DNA from: Biscogniauxia marginata
Taxonomy: Eukaryota > Ascomycota > Sordariomycetes > Xylariales > Xylariaceae
NCBI GenBank assembly: GCA_022695795.1
Contig: MU404074.1
Coordinates: 186,001-250,000, forward strand
DNA: 64,000 nucleotides
Direction of reading: 5' to 3'
The notes beneath the pieces are model-generated. The model made no database searches. It was not told where the DNA came from and saw nothing but the letters and a program-made list of their open reading frames with translations. The translations under genes were made by a program, and so were the position numbers. Shown in pieces: positions 44,842-58,415 of the stretch. Every line of letters begins with the position of its first letter. Positions within the stretch are counted from its first letter, which is position 1.

Positions 44842-47800
44842 TTTAGAACCGAACCTAGACTTTCTCTAATAAATCACTGGATATTTCTAGTATTCTTACG
44901 GACATTGGACTATAAAAAAATGAAATAATACAGGAAGCGGATTCTAGATGACCTTATAAGCTTGTTCTACTGGACTACAATCCTAGGAACAGTCCAACGG
45001 AAAGGGTCCGAGGGTAGCCAAGGACGGGATCAACTAGATCGACAAGATCGTAGCGGAACCAAGATTACTGTCTTCAAATGGGGGAAGCACGGTCTCGCTA
45101 CTTCTTTAGGTCGATCGCCGGCAGGCGAACTTGAGGGTTTCCAAGTTTGGCCAGTAATGGCGCCAGCTTCGGATGAATGAGGTTGCGCCTTGACGTGGCA
45201 AGACCCAGGGAAATGATCGAGGGTTAAAGCTTTTCTATTCAGCCAACCAACCAACTCGACTCTCGTCCCTACCTAGGTCTAATAGAACCCGTTCAGATAT
45301 GGGTTGGTAAGTCTTCCAGGGACTTAGCCAGCCAATCATGATAATGCGGGGAAGAGAACATGACGAGAGTTTCGTCAATTGCAACGGTCCTGTCCGTGCA
45401 CGCTGTCAACAAGCAAGGTTACCATTGGCTTCTTCTGACGAGGACGATCCTGATGTTTTCAAACCACAGCTGTTCCCCGCATAGACGTATCTTTCATAGA
45501 AGGTTCAAGAGCTACCACTCGAACTCAGATATGGCTGCTGTCGCAGTTATACATAACTTAAGAACTAACACCTAAGATAGGTCGGTAACAAGCATTGAAG
45601 TTAAAGCTAAGAATAATAGTGTCGTTTCAACTTTATACTAAACAACGGAAGTTTCACGGGTCACCCCAGCATAGCCATGTTTTTGAATATTGCCTGTCCA
45701 GAACCTAGGCTCGGATTGGAAGTTCTGTCAAGATCAGGAGTCTGTGCATATAGTTTATCTTGCCTGGTTATCGACATCCTAATCGTCGATGGCAGCTGTG
45801 ATCTCGTCTACATTTTATATACCGCAAGCCTACTGCAGGAGACGACGCACGGACGAAGCCCGATGACTAGGTCTGGTATTGTATAGGAGGATCCCTCATG
45901 AGTCTATACTGTCCTTACGATCACTTAGTGTCTACAGAAGAAGAGTTAAGAACTGGCATCAATCATCTCATTTACACTTTCATAATAAATAGCACAATCA
46001 TTGTCGAGCTATATCTAGAACATTATTAATCCAACCTGCTTCTAATCCGAGCCTTTTCATGTTTTGGTATGACTGTGCCGAAAACAGACACGACACCTAT
46101 GATGCCCCGAACCCAGAGAGGCTGTAGGTGGTATCCCCGCCTCAAGACTAACCCACGATTTTTCCTTGTGGCTCTAGAGATTTGATGCCCCGGTGTTGTC
46201 AGGTAACGCGCAAGAAAGCCCCTGAAGTCCTTTCCATCAGATTAAAAAAGGCAACCAATGAGCACAGGTATTTGAATATTTCCTATCACGTTTAAGTAGT
46301 CATCATGCCCGTGATGCTCGGACCGTAGGTTACATGCCCCACTCGGCACTAAGACCACTCTTCTTAGGTAGTGCCCGAAGGACACAACTGATCCCGACTA
46401 TATTCTTGGCGCGCGGACGCTTCCTTATCAAAAGGGTGTCCGTTATGGATAAGGCCGCTGTTTATGCCCCGAAAGCGGACCCCCTTAAGACATTCGGGCT
46501 CGTCGATATACATGCTAAGCTCTAGGTGTTTTTCTGTTGCACCGAGTCTACCTCAACCCCTTTTTCCTATTCTAGATATTTAGGAGACCCACTCAGTTTT
46601 CAATGATGAGCAATTATCTCCTAGGTAGTGTTAACCAAAGGCTCCGGTCTTCGGGCCTACGGTTATCAAACTCTCTTACGTGTTACTCTTGGGAACTTTA
46701 GCAACTAATTGTCTCCATTGTCTCCCCTTAAGAGTTATTCTTAGGCAACTAGATTGAAGCAAGCTGTGAGATATGACTTGCCAGAGTGATTTCCCTATGT
46801 AATCTTAGTATCTCTTACATCAATATTGTAAGGACTATCATGATCTAAAATGTATGATAGTTAGGGCCAAGTAATCAATTTATAAGATGGTCGCGCTAGT
46901 AGACACACGTGGAACTGCATAGCCTATCACTCCTCCCTTTGACATCAGTCTGGAACAATGATCAGCGTGATGCAGAATGGCTCTTAGCTTCTATTAATAA
47001 CAGTCATCAGCGGCATATATAAGTATATATCTAGGTTAATTATCCTCAACAACAACGATATACACGACTACTATTAATAGTGCGTGTTTATTTGGCACCC
47101 AACCTATCCATGACGTGTAAGATATTAAAGGCGATAGGATATTTATTTTCTTTGATACACCAAGACTTACATCTAATTAGGCGATTAATGATAACTACGA
47201 TACAAGCGACGTATCTAGGGACACTACTCCTTCTGATCGACCAACAAAAGTTGTCTTTCAAAGTTTGACTGTAATTTAGATGGTATATGTCAAGCTAGAA
47301 CTGTAAGAAAATGGCGATAATGCAAAAATATAGCATGTTAAATATTAAGGTATAAAACAAGATAAATTTAAAATTAAAAAAAAAGCTTGTTAATGTTACT
47401 CTCTCTAGACATATAGCGATACCTTGTTACGTCCACTTGGGAGTAAAATATACCTTTACTAGATATATATCTGTATGGAGCCTTGTGTTGCAAGAATGTA
47501 GCACAATTGCCCACACTTAGTAGGCGAGTTGGGCATAAACGTAGAATTGGGTGCACACGAGGACTTTAGATGTGAGGCTCCGAGGAGAAATATATTAGAG
47601 ATTATTTCTCAAGAGGTCTTGAAGAGATCGTCGTGACTGTCATCGAATAAACGTGAGGGTGTAAGCTATGCGGGCGCTAAAGCTGAAAAGGGGGCCCCTC
47701 TTACTGATCATACGTTCATTATGAAGTTACCTCCCATACGGTGGTATCCAAACTACGATGTGATTTCAGAGAAAACAACGCAATTCCTCACACTCTACAA

Positions 47801-49626
47801 CCACTAAATGCGAATGTGTCAAGGATAAGGCTAGAAGGCCTAGCATTTAGTAGCTACAGATCATATATCGGTAATCATATGCGATAGAGAAATATCGAAT
47901 TTAGTGGTATCATTAAATTTTCATATCACCCATTCTAAGTTACGTATATAGTTCATTCAGATCATATTAAAGTACTTTATAAGTACTCTACTACTTACTC
48001 CTATCTAAGTCGGTACATCCCCTGTTTTGCGGTCACCAAGAGGCTAGAGGCTTCACATCCCTGTGCTCATTTTCCTGGAAAGAGCCGGATCTGGCTGGGG
48101 GTCAGAATGCCCAACGATATAGGTACATACTATGTTAGTAAGCACAAATAGCGTGTAAGACTATAATACATGGTGTCTAGGGTTCCACGCAAGCGGGGAA
48201 ACCCGCTGAAGAATTCTGCACCTCTGCTGCAAGTGATCCCTGGTTGCATTGCTAACGCCACAACGCACCACACTCAAGACTTGTTTTCTGCCCACTCAAT
48301 CTCGCACAGGACGAAGCCAGTTCAAAAGAAATAGCCAATTCAAGTTGATTGGCTTGTATGACCCCGCCGTCTTGATACTGTATATGACTACAACGTGATA
48401 GCTCCACGAGGAGTACATTATATCACAAGCGATCCTAGCGAAAGTATGAGTATTACGCGCGTATCCGCCTGTGTTAAGCGCTATTATGGAGAACTGGCGT
48501 CAGTGTGCTATGCTACTACTGGGGGAGCTGGAAATACTACTTATAGATGCCTAAGATGGAACGCAAAACCACGTTACGTTGATGTATAATCGTGGCCCAG
48601 CTCCGACAAATGACGCTCAGCCTAGCCAATCGAGATAAACGAGCTTTTATGACGTGGACTATTCAGGAGAGTAGGCCTGAACATCAAGCCGAACTTGCGG
48701 ATCTTCGCTAAGATTGTTAGGAATAGCTTTGGCTCTCTCGCGTCACTTACGGTAGGCTATGGCCGATGATAGCCCAACCTTCAATAATACCCCCTTGTAA
48801 GTAATTGACGGTTTCCTCGTCCCTGAACTCAACCCTCTCACATACGCTATGATTGCCGCGCCTGGCGACTGTCTACTTCCTTCCATTATGACGTCCAGGT
48901 GTATAAGTCTCCTGACATGGAGGGCGGTCAGCTAGCAAGATCCACTTGATGAAGAAAGACATCTAGTCAGGGAACTAGTGACTAGCTTCGTGCTCCTATC
49001 ATGACATACTAGTCTTTATTGGCATAATGACTAGTAAACCTTGATAAATGAGCGTTCGGCAGCGGGGTCAGGACTGTACTTTGGCCCGAGTCGGTATGCC
49101 GAAGTCAGGATCGTTCTAGTCGTCCAATCCTAAGCCTTGCCGACGTGGTCTCTAGAATCGCAGAGGATTAGTCTTCGTGTCCACAATTAGGCAAACAAAA
49201 GGATAATCACCTACATGGTACGTTTACCTATATCCCTAGTTTGTGGCCTAGCCCAGCCTCGACTTTTGTTTCACAACCTTTGTGTAATGTCCCAACCGTC
49301 AGCTCGCTCCGAGAGCGGGCCGGTAATCACGGCCCGAAGGACTCACAGCGAATTATTCACTCGGGAAAGCTAACAGTAGCTAATAAATGAACCCGAGGGC
49401 CAGATTAGGGACTCATGGGTCTAGTGAGACGCAGGGGACATAGATAATGCGAACTATATCCTTCGTTAATTCTGTAGACCCGAGACATTGGATCAGGAAC
49501 TTTCAACATAACAGGGGCCACATCAGTACATTGCAAACTCTCCCCTGGTTACCTGTTGAAGGAAACTCAACTCAGGCCCTCGTTAAGGCAACACACTAAA
49601 TTGACATCACATAACACGATCCAAAT
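44842..49626. other. AT-rich gene-poor region
   Basis: About 4.8 kb with no intact gene. Many stops occur in all frames, and short frames (45360-45575, 47080-47268, 48395-48589) lack motifs. A possible oxidoreductase fragment sits at 46445-46525. The DNA looks degraded or non-coding, and nothing resembles terminal repeats of a mobile element by eye. Confidence 0.5.
46445..46525 (+). pseudogene. Possible fragment of a zinc-type dehydrogenase/enoyl reductase N-terminus
   Basis: A 26-codon stretch, MDKAAVYAPKADPLKTFGLV followed by DIHAKL, resembles the first beta strands of medium-chain dehydrogenases and enoyl reductases (typically KAAVY...L-L-DIP-P). It stops at TAG and no continuation is found in any downstream frame. 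It may be a relic or chance. Confidence 0.2.
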
Positions 49627-51156
49627 ATGGCTGGAACAACAGAATCTGCCGTTCTTCATAGAAGCCTTCGTCGAAAGTTCCCTCACATCGAAAGCGGTAG
49701 CGGCAATTATCTCCTACTGGAAGATGGACGTAGGATCTTCGACGCATCTGGAGGGGCTGCTGTTGCTTGTATTGGACATGGAAACACCAAGGTCCATGAA
49801 GCAATTTATAAGCAACTGAGAAAGGTTTCATATTGCTCAACAATATTCTACTCTACCGATGTGTATGAGCAGCTTTGCAAGGAGTTGGTCGACTCGACAC
49901 ACCATACAATGAAAAGAGCATATATCGTGGGCTCAGGTGTGTTTCCATCAACCCAAGAGTTACGCCAGAATTCTAATTTGGATATAGGTTCTGAGGCCAT
50001 GGAAGCCGCAATGAAACTAGCAAGGCAGTATTTCCTCGAGAAACAGCCGTCGGAACCTGGCCGAACTAGGTTCATAGCACGACACCACTCCTACCACGGA
50101 ACTACTCTCGGGGCACTCTCAATGGGCGGCCACGTGAGTCGCCGAGCCAAGTTTGAACCATTGCTTCTCGACTGCGTCTCGCGAGTATCACGCTGTTTTC
50201 CGTTTAGGGATAAGCATACGCATGAAACCGATGAAGCGTACGTGTCGAGGTTAGCCATTGAGCTAGATGAAGAATTTCAAAGGGTCGGACCGCAGACTGT
50301 CTGTGCCTTCGTTGCAGAGCCAGTTGTCGGGGCGGTCAGCCATCATCCCCTGCCCCTGAAGACAAGTAGTGAAGCTAAACTGTTGTAGGCGCTTGGTTGT
50401 GTCCCAGCCGTTGCTGGATACTTGTCAGCCATGAGGTCTGTTTGCGATAAATACGGCGCACTGTTGATATTGGATGAAGTTATGTGCGGGATGGGTCGCA
50501 CCGGGAAGATGCATGCTTGGGAGCACGATGGAGTTGCCCCTGATTTGCAGACTCTCGGAAAATGCCTAGGAGGTGGATACCAGCCCATCGCAGGACTGCT
50601 CGTAGGTAATAAGGTTGTGGATGCTTTAGCTCAGGGAAGCGGGTAAGTTTGTTAACTGATGACCCCCTTACTCCATCCATTCTAAGTAGATATCGTGCGC
50701 AGGCAATTCGTCCATGGACACACATACCAGGGGCATCCCATCGCGTGTGCGGCAGCCCTCGAAGTTCAAAAGATCATTCGTGAGGAGAAACTCGTACAGA
50801 ATGCAGCTCTCATGGGAGAATTACTCTCATCGAGTTTGAATAACCTTCTTGCTGGGCACCCCAATGTTGGCAACATCCGAGGCCGTGGCCTATTCTGGGG
50901 GATCGAATTCGTCATGGATAAGTCGACCAAGAGCCCCTTTCCAAGCTCAGAAGGCGTTGCTGCGGAAATTTCCGAGTTAGGCTTAACTGCGCCTTATAGT
51001 ATTGCAATCTACCCCTCGGGCGGAACAGCGGATGGTACCGATGGTGACCACGTTATTATCTCACCCCCTTACAATGTCACACCAGCCGATGTAGAGCATA
51101 TTGCTGTGACTGTACAGAGACTCGTACATGATTACTTTTCATCCAAGGAATCATAG
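49627..51156 (+). CDS. Class III PLP-dependent aminotransferase
   Basis: Four exons (49627-49936, 49988-50334, 50389-50642, 50703-51156) give 454 residues. The joins rebuild VGSGSEAMEAAMKLAR, VVGAALGCVPAVAGY and GSGQFVHGHTYQGHP. Fold-type I landmarks are DGRRIFDASGGAAV, the SGSEAMEAAMKLAR phosphate-binding helix, HHSYHGTTLGALSMGG, AFVAEPVVGA, LILDEVMCGMGRTG (Asp248 for the PLP ring nitrogen), the Schiff-base lysine Lys277 in TLGKCLGGGYQP, and NIRGRGLFWGIEFV near the C-terminus. The family moves amino groups from omega-amino acids, diamines or ornithine-like donors to keto acids. The substrate is not predictable here. There is no targeting signal, so it is likely cytosolic. The first intron is 51 bp and carries no stop, so retention would add 17 residues beside the cofactor site. 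It is isolated in AT-rich DNA. Confidence 0.9.
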
Positions 51157-52409
51157 GGGCGAGTTAGAGGACCACAACAGCTATACTATCTGGTGACCAA
51201 CAAGTGGTGTTAAATATGATAAGTAGGGTGAGATGAGGTGTATAGTTATGGTACCTATTGCTTTATATGCTGCGTTAATAATTTGAAGACATATAAGCCG
51301 TGTCGGATAGTGTAGTTGCTAAGACTCGTCAACCAATCATGGCAACGTAAGGTCTCTAGCACTGAGAAGGGAAAGGGAAGACAGAACAGAAAGCAAGAGG
51401 CATAGGTAGTAAACATCGACGGATATATACCGATTGCTTCCATACAGTGACTGTTACAGCTAACCACTCAACAAACTAATGCAAGTCTTGAACATTGATT
51501 ATGATTAAAACTCCCTACCTACTAACCCTTTTCATTTTTGCCTCACAACCACAACAGTCTATCATTACTACGAACCGCTTTAACTACATATCCTCAATTA
51601 CAAGCGCCTGCGTAGGTGATAACCCCGGTAAGTTAGATATATATGTACCCGCCTACATACCTACACAGTATATGCATAATGTAGCATCAATGCACACAAT
51701 TAGTTATGGTAGGTATCGTCCTTATGTTCATGTTTCATGTTTAACTTATCTAAGTATTCAATCATACGTGTAGTTAGTATGTACGATAATAGAAAATGAA
51801 TGGGCCGAAACTCATAACTTAAGGTACCTGGCAGTATAATATTAGATTGCGCGTCATATTTTATTTTGAATGGCCACAAGAAACGTCCGATAATAAGTAA
51901 AACATTGAAGAAACTTAAGAGGCTCGATACGATCTTCGGATATTCTCATCTTGAAACTATGAGAGTTTGTGCATATGCATAGGTACATATCGGCATATGC
52001 TCCGTACAGCACTTAAAGTTGAAACCTTCTTGTTAGATAGATAGGTAGTAAATTAGGTAGTAGGTAGGTATGCACTTAAGGTAGGCACTAACATTACTGT
52101 TAAATTGAGGCGCTGGGTCCTCCCAACCGCGCTGTATTTTAGTGGATCTAATTGCGCGGAATTGGCGGAACAGCGGAAGCTCCTCCCCAAACAATCCCCA
52201 TCATTCATCATTCGTTCTCCTGTTGGGCCCCGACTTTCTCTACGAACACCACCCATCATCACGTCACATCACCTTAGGAACTCAACGACCACCGACATAT
52301 CCACGCTTCGACTTCTCCCGGGCTCGCTGCGAGCAAGGACAACACTTGCCGACTTTTTCTTTTAGCACTCGCAACCCAAAAGCCCTTCATCGCCTGAGCG
52401 AGACACACC
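51157..52409. other. Intergenic region upstream of EXO70
   Basis: The AT-rich left half includes repeated TAGGTA-type tracts near 52038-52070. The right 250 bases or so are a C-rich leader for EXO70. Short frames near 52105-52365 lie in this leader and are not accepted as genes. Confidence 0.5.
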
Positions 52410-54361
52410 ATGGCGGTCGGCTTGAGCAACAGCCGTCATGCTGCTGACGAAGAGGCCCGCGCCGAGGTCGATGTGCTGAACTCGAGACTGGAGAAGACGA
52501 CACAGCTGACAAAAAAGATCCAAGCCTGTCTCGGGAGGTTGGAAGCGACCGGCAAGAGCGTTCACGAGGTGTCTGGTCCGCTCAATGGCGAGACGAAGAA
52601 GCTGCAGACACTAGGAAACAGTGAGATCTCCCATCCACAGCACGCCCCTAGAAACCCCTAGATGCTGATTACACCGTCTCGCCAGACATTGACGCCGTCC
52701 TAGCTGCCATCGAGCGGCTCCGTCAGCCTGCCGACTCGAAGAATGACGAAGAAAACATCATTCGACAGGGCCCCGAAAAGGCTGGCCTATCCACCTACCT
52801 CAACTCGATAAAGAGACTGAATAAATCATTGGAGGATATGAAAGCTTCAAATTTGCGCGCGAACCAACAGACCATGACCGATCTTCAACGCCTGATTAAG
52901 ACTGGAAATACTCAGCTTGAAACTTCATTTGACAAGCTACTCCGGAGCGAGACCCCACGATCTATTGAACCACTCAACTTCATTACGAAGGATAAGCCCT
53001 TCCCTGTGTTGACTCAGGATAGCATATCTAGGCTGAGCCTGATGAATTCCTACGTCTCTGGCAACACGTCATCTGACAACCCCCTGGTCAAGATATATGC
53101 GGACGTTCGAGGACCGTACCTGTCGCAAACCTTGGTGAATCTGGCCTATGCAAGTGTGAACACGGCTAAGAAGAAGAGTCCGGATGCCATATATCGAGCG
53201 GGCACCAACGGGATTGGCATGTACGCACAAGCCATGGAGGGACTATTTGTAGCCGAATACGACAACATCTGCAACATCTTTATGCGGCAAGACTGGGGGC
53301 CGGCCTTTCAGACGGCCTGTCAGGCTCCGCTGGCCGAATTGGCTCGGACGATCCGAGAACTGAACAACCATATCAAGGCCCACCTCAACACCGACTGTTA
53401 TCTCGCATATGAGGTAACCGAGATAATGTCCAATCTGTCCACCAACCTCGAGACTCGGACCGGCGAGCTCAAGGCGACCCTAGCCGCTGCGCTCAAGCCG
53501 GTGCGCGAAACTGGTAAGCTCTCACTTGCCGAATTGCTCGAGGACACCAAGCGTAGGGTGGGGGTTATACAGGCTCTGCCGTCTGATGGCTCTCCGATGC
53601 CCATTGTTTCCGAGACGGTACAGCGCCTGCAGACTATGGTCGAATTCCTTCGACCAATTTCCAGCATTATGATATCTTTGGGTGACGGCGGATGGAAGTC
53701 GGCTATGGCGGCGAACAGTAGTACAGACGCAATTCCGAGCTTGGCATCATTCGACATTGGCGCGGACGGGAAGGAGATCTTTGCACACTACTGTACCGAT
53801 ACGATAGACGCATTGATGTCGGCACTCGACCAGAAAGCCAGGATGCTTCTGAAAGGCAAGTCTGCCGTGGGGGTCTTCCTCGCCAATAGCGTGACTATAA
53901 TCGAGCGTATGATTCGAGATTCCAACCTCAAGCCGCTCCTGGAAGGCCAGCTCGGTGTATTGGAGAGCTGGCGTAAAAAAGCGAAGACTTTCTATGCTGA
54001 GGCCTGCAAGGACGTATCGATGCACTTGTTCGACGTGATTCACACGAACCGGGCGCAGAGACCACCTTCCGGCTCATCCGAATCGGCGTCGATTTTGAAG
54101 GGGCTCAGTAGTAAGGATAAGGAGAGTATCAAGGGCAAATTCCAGATCTTCAACGCAACCTTCGACGATCTTGTAGCCCGGCATAAGACGTACAGCATGG
54201 AGCGTGAGGTCAGGCAAATGTTCGCCAAGGATATGCAGCAGATGCTCGAACCACTCTACAACCGATTCTGGGACCGATACCACGAGATCGACAAGGGGAA
54301 GGGAAAGTATGTCAAGTATGACAAGTCCTCTATTGCGGCCGTCTTCCTTAGTCTCTACTGA
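52410..54361 (+). CDS. EXO70: Exocyst complex subunit EXO70
   Basis: Exons 52410-52620 and 52686-54361 give 628 residues. The ATG lies in ACACACCATGGCG, a strong context. The 65-bp intron rebuilds Asn in LGN-NIDAVLAAIERLRQP. The N-terminal 80 residues are coiled-coil (EEARAEVDVLNSRLEKTTQL). The remainder is the all-helical EXO70 rod: STYLNSIKRLNKSLEDM, ALKPVRETGKLSLAELLED, a central MVEFLRPISSIM segment, FLANSVTIIERMI and LESWRKKAKTFY. It ends with the membrane-binding basic patch region KGKGKYVKYDKSS and the terminal IAAVFLSLY. EXO70 tethers secretory vesicles at PI(4,5)P2-rich sites with Sec3 and Rho GTPases, and in hyphae it supports tip growth. Length and termini fit fungal orthologues. 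Confidence 0.93.
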
Positions 54362-57159
54362 TGATGCCGGGATACTGGTCTATCAACCAAACGCGAGAAT
54401 CATGCCCGGACATCATCTACGGTCCAGGTCTAGTCAGCAGCGTTAGTCCATGTGCAAGGCAGACTTGGTGCTCTTCAAGTGGTGATCATCAGGTCATACC
54501 TTCTCCTAAATGACGTGGCTGAGGGAGTAACGCCATGAGCCGAGGATTGATTATTGCCGGAGCCCCAAAGCGGTGATGAATAGTGAGAGCCCACGGACAA
54601 AAGTGGGGGTCAGGGAGGCAGCGTCTCCGGATTGAGGAATGATTCCCCTAGAGTATCTGGACGCTACTGCGACGAACCTTTGCTGTTGTCTGATGAGCGA
54701 TGCCCTTCTGGGCCGGTCTGGAGTTCGGAAGCGTTGGTCTTTGGGACTTAATACAACCGAGCTGGCGGTACTTGGGTGTGTATATTCGGGATTAGCGCAA
54801 AGAGCTATCCTTAGTACATAATGGTATGTTCCGCCTCGCAATGTCCGTGCTTCCCAGCCAACCTCCCGCATACAGCAAGATGAGATGTCAATATATGATA
54901 TATGACGGTCGGGTCTTGGCACTCCCGTACGCGAGAAACCAGGTCTACAGCGAAGAATGTTCGAACAACAAAGCACTGCAGCACCAAGGGGATGGGAAGA
55001 TGCTTTCGATGATAATCCTACGAAACAAGAAACGGAGGTTTCGAAACGGTCTAGAGGAGTCATCTGCATTGCTCTTCGCAGGCGTCCCGCGCTTAAGTAA
55101 TTTTCTGCCTTCCTTGTCTGTCGACGTGCATCAGTCCCCCCTGGTGTACATGGGACTTCTGACCATCACAAGGTGTGAAGTCGGTGAGGGTCCTTGGATC
55201 GAATGGCACCCTTTTCTTTCCATATCCGTCACCTTACAGTATTCGTGCCTCCATCCAGCTCATACAAACTGTGCCTGTCACTCCGCTGCAACTTCCATTC
55301 GTACAAGCTCACACATGTTTGATCGTGAACCTCGGCCAATATATCCATTTTATTTTTGTCCAGATTTCCGGCCATATGGATGAAACTCAAGCCACACGTT
55401 CAGTCAGTCAATACCTCTGAACCCTTGAACTCCATCTAACTTACCCCTCCTTAGATGAATGGTCCGAACCAATGTTCATTCAACATCCCGTGGCGTTTGA
55501 ACTAGATCGAGCGCTGTGATAAAGCGTCGAATTACGTTGAAGAAGTGCTATGCCCAGGAAAAGCTATAGCACAGGTACATAACTTTCTGTATAACATTAT
55601 TTATGCCTAGAGCCATGGTCCGCGTCCCTATACCACCTACCGCATGCGCTAAATATTTGAAACCTGGGGCGGCTTTGCTCCCGGCCCATCACGTCCGCTT
55701 ACCTTATAGCTTAGGCCTCATCGTTGTTGTCATCGCTACTTATCCAGCTGCTGTTCTCTAAATACATGCAAATATGGACACGAAAATTGGAGATTCTAGA
55801 CTGACATATTAAATATAGATTCCAAACATACCCCGTGCTGGAATACGTAGGTATGTTAAAATAAAATAAAAAGTGTCTTGAGACACGCAAGCGGCAAGAA
55901 ACCAACGACAGGTCCCGGACTACTCTCCCACCTGTCCAGTTCGCCCGTGTGATGCACGATGTAATGCATATGCACCGCTGATTAAAGTACGTCTTGCACA
56001 GGCAGACAGGAACGCATCGTAGTGATACGGGTACGAGCACTTAGACCATTACTAGGCCCATGCCAACCATGCTAACGAACAACCAGCAGACTGCGACGCC
56101 AATGCAGGGCTGGACAAGACAGGACACGATTTACACGAATGAATAGCCCAGCTTGCCCCGACTACCCGCTGGATATGAACATGGAAATACCCAGCGTTGA
56201 GTATCACTGGATATAGATACACCACGAACACACGGGTACATATCTGCATCTCACCCATTTCTTTACTGGCCTTATGCAGCTCACCCCATCCCCTACGCCT
56301 TTAATCCCCCCTGTCTGTCTACAGGGCTGGAATGTTTCTTCTGGTTTCCGATTTCCTGATTTCTGACTTCTGGTCCTGATGCGTGATGTGCTGCAGGCTT
56401 TATTAGACTAAATTGCGACTGCATTGCATTTTGCATATTGCTTCGTTGTCCTTGCCTATTTACGATATTCGTCTGCCCTCCCCCCCCTTTTTTTTCCTAA
56501 TCCTCGCAGCAGCAGTAACAACAACAACGTGACTGCTGGCACACAGCGCAACTGGTACCCTTGCGTGCATTGCGTACGAGGCATACATTACCTGCGAGTA
56601 TGCTTGCTACCAGAAGAAACGCAACCGGGGGACGTTAGGGAGGGAAGGGGGTAGAAAAACCTAGGTAACCTATCAACTCACCGAAACGAGCACGTTTATG
56701 AGAGGGAAGGTAATAACGATAATGTGACAGTACCTAGCCGAGCAAGACGGTCTGGCCTATAGAACGGCTTACCTGCCTTCGATGGCTGATACCGGTACTT
56801 ACCGCTGTCAACTACCTGTCTGTCATTGCCCCTTCGCTCACTTGCATACGATTCCCGATTAGCTCTAGCTAGGACGCGCAGCTGTCTGATGCATATGAAG
56901 CATTGAGCGAATGGGAATAACTCGCACGCAACTTTCAAGCGGCTCGATGCTTCGGAGTCCACCGCCCTCCCGCCTCCCTCCCTGTCAAATGAATGAGTCG
57001 GTTGGAGATATGAGGTGTCACGGAATTTCTAGGTCTCTCTCCCCACGACAGTCGGTAAGAGCTTGAGGAGTTGTGTCCGCCTCTTTGGGTGCCGGGAAAG
57101 GGGGTGTGTACCGTACCGTTTCTTCCAGCTCTCTAGGGCATGTGAGAGAGGGAGCAGTA

Positions 57160-57190
57160 CATGGCATGGCATGCCCCATTCCATGCCATG
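57160..57190. repeat. Inverted repeat, 10-bp arms
   Basis: Arms CATGGCATGG and CCATGCCATG flank an 11-base loop that itself starts CATG. It sits in the gene-poor region. No role can be assigned. Confidence 0.6.
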
Positions 57191-58395
57191 CTACAGTGCC
57201 TTTCGGTTCAACGACGATTTCTCCTGGCCTGGTCGGTAGCTCGATATTGAGGTTCTAGATTCTTGGGGGATCCCGAAAGAACGAGTCAAGGAACATTCCG
57301 ACTGGTCTCCACGGATACGACGGGTCTCTTTCTTTCTTTTCTTTCAACTCAGCTGCATCGATATGTATACCCATGATCGTCGTCGTCCGCCTAGAACTTT
57401 GGATCATTCGATTCCACCATCCCTCCATTGAACCATTTCTAGAACATGATCTGTCCCGACTACGGATATAAAGGGGGGGGCAAGGGGAAGAACGGATAGG
57501 ATCGAAAATAGAAATTCAAAGCTGTCTGAGTTGACATGTCAGTGGAATTATACATACCTAACCTAGGTACATATAGTTATGCTGTGCTATGCTGTGCAGA
57601 CAGCGGGACAAGCATCTTGGTAGGATCAATAATTTTGGCCCCCCGGATGCGCAGATCGCAGCCCTACGGAATTGCTAATTCTTTTGGTCAACTCTTCGCT
57701 TACTTAAGCGGTTAGTCTAGTATTTAAAGGGGGAGGGGACCCGATCCGGTCCGGTCCGGACCTAAGGGATTTCATAGATAGATACCTGATACACTTGTAA
57801 AGGTCCGAGAAGATCGGAAGGCCGTTTTACCTCACGTTGCCTTGCGTCTTCTTTTTTTTTTTTTTTTGCATCGCACTGCGTTGCGTTGCGTTGCACGACG
57901 TCGAAGCCTGCACAACGCGGCATGACATAAAGCTCAGCCTGTATGTACCTTTCAAGTTATATTGAGTGAAAAGGGTTTAATACACATCAATAAATACAAT
58001 AACAGCCTACCAGGCTGGAGTTACTTATCCTTCCATATCTGACACGCATAAACTGTATCAATAGTCTGAAGAACCATGAAGCATATCTCCATATTTATAT
58101 TTACGTTAGTTATATACCTACCTACATCATATATCGTTTCATCTGACAACACCCCTCACCTACCCCCCCTTTTCCCCATTTCGTCTACCTACCTACCCTA
58201 ACCTCTCTTCATTGCCTACCCCCTTATATCAGGTACATACATACCCCCTATAGTGGGTACACAAAGATGTATATTTTTTCGACTAGAATTCTTTTCTTGC
58301 ATGTAATCTATCTTCCTACTGTTTACTCCAAGACGCACGCGTGTCAGCCTGCAACGAATAGAAACCACCTCATCTCACCTACCCAGACCTATACT

Positions 58396-58415
58396 AACCT
58401 AACCTAACCTAACCT
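58396..58415 (+). repeat. AACCT pentamer repeat, four copies
   Basis: Four perfect AACCT units. Similar to but distinct from the fungal telomere unit (CCCTAA), so it is better read as simple sequence within a wider CTACC/CCTAA-rich stretch. Confidence 0.75.

Noticed and set aside
54551..55383. Overlapping 172- and 185-codon frames on opposite strands
   Set aside because: They exclude each other, neither has a family motif or good start context, and the sequence follows EXO70 as probable 3' flank.
58396..58415. Telomere-like CCTAA repeats
   Set aside because: The unit is five bases (AACCT), not CCCTAA, with only four copies in the interior of simple-sequence DNA.
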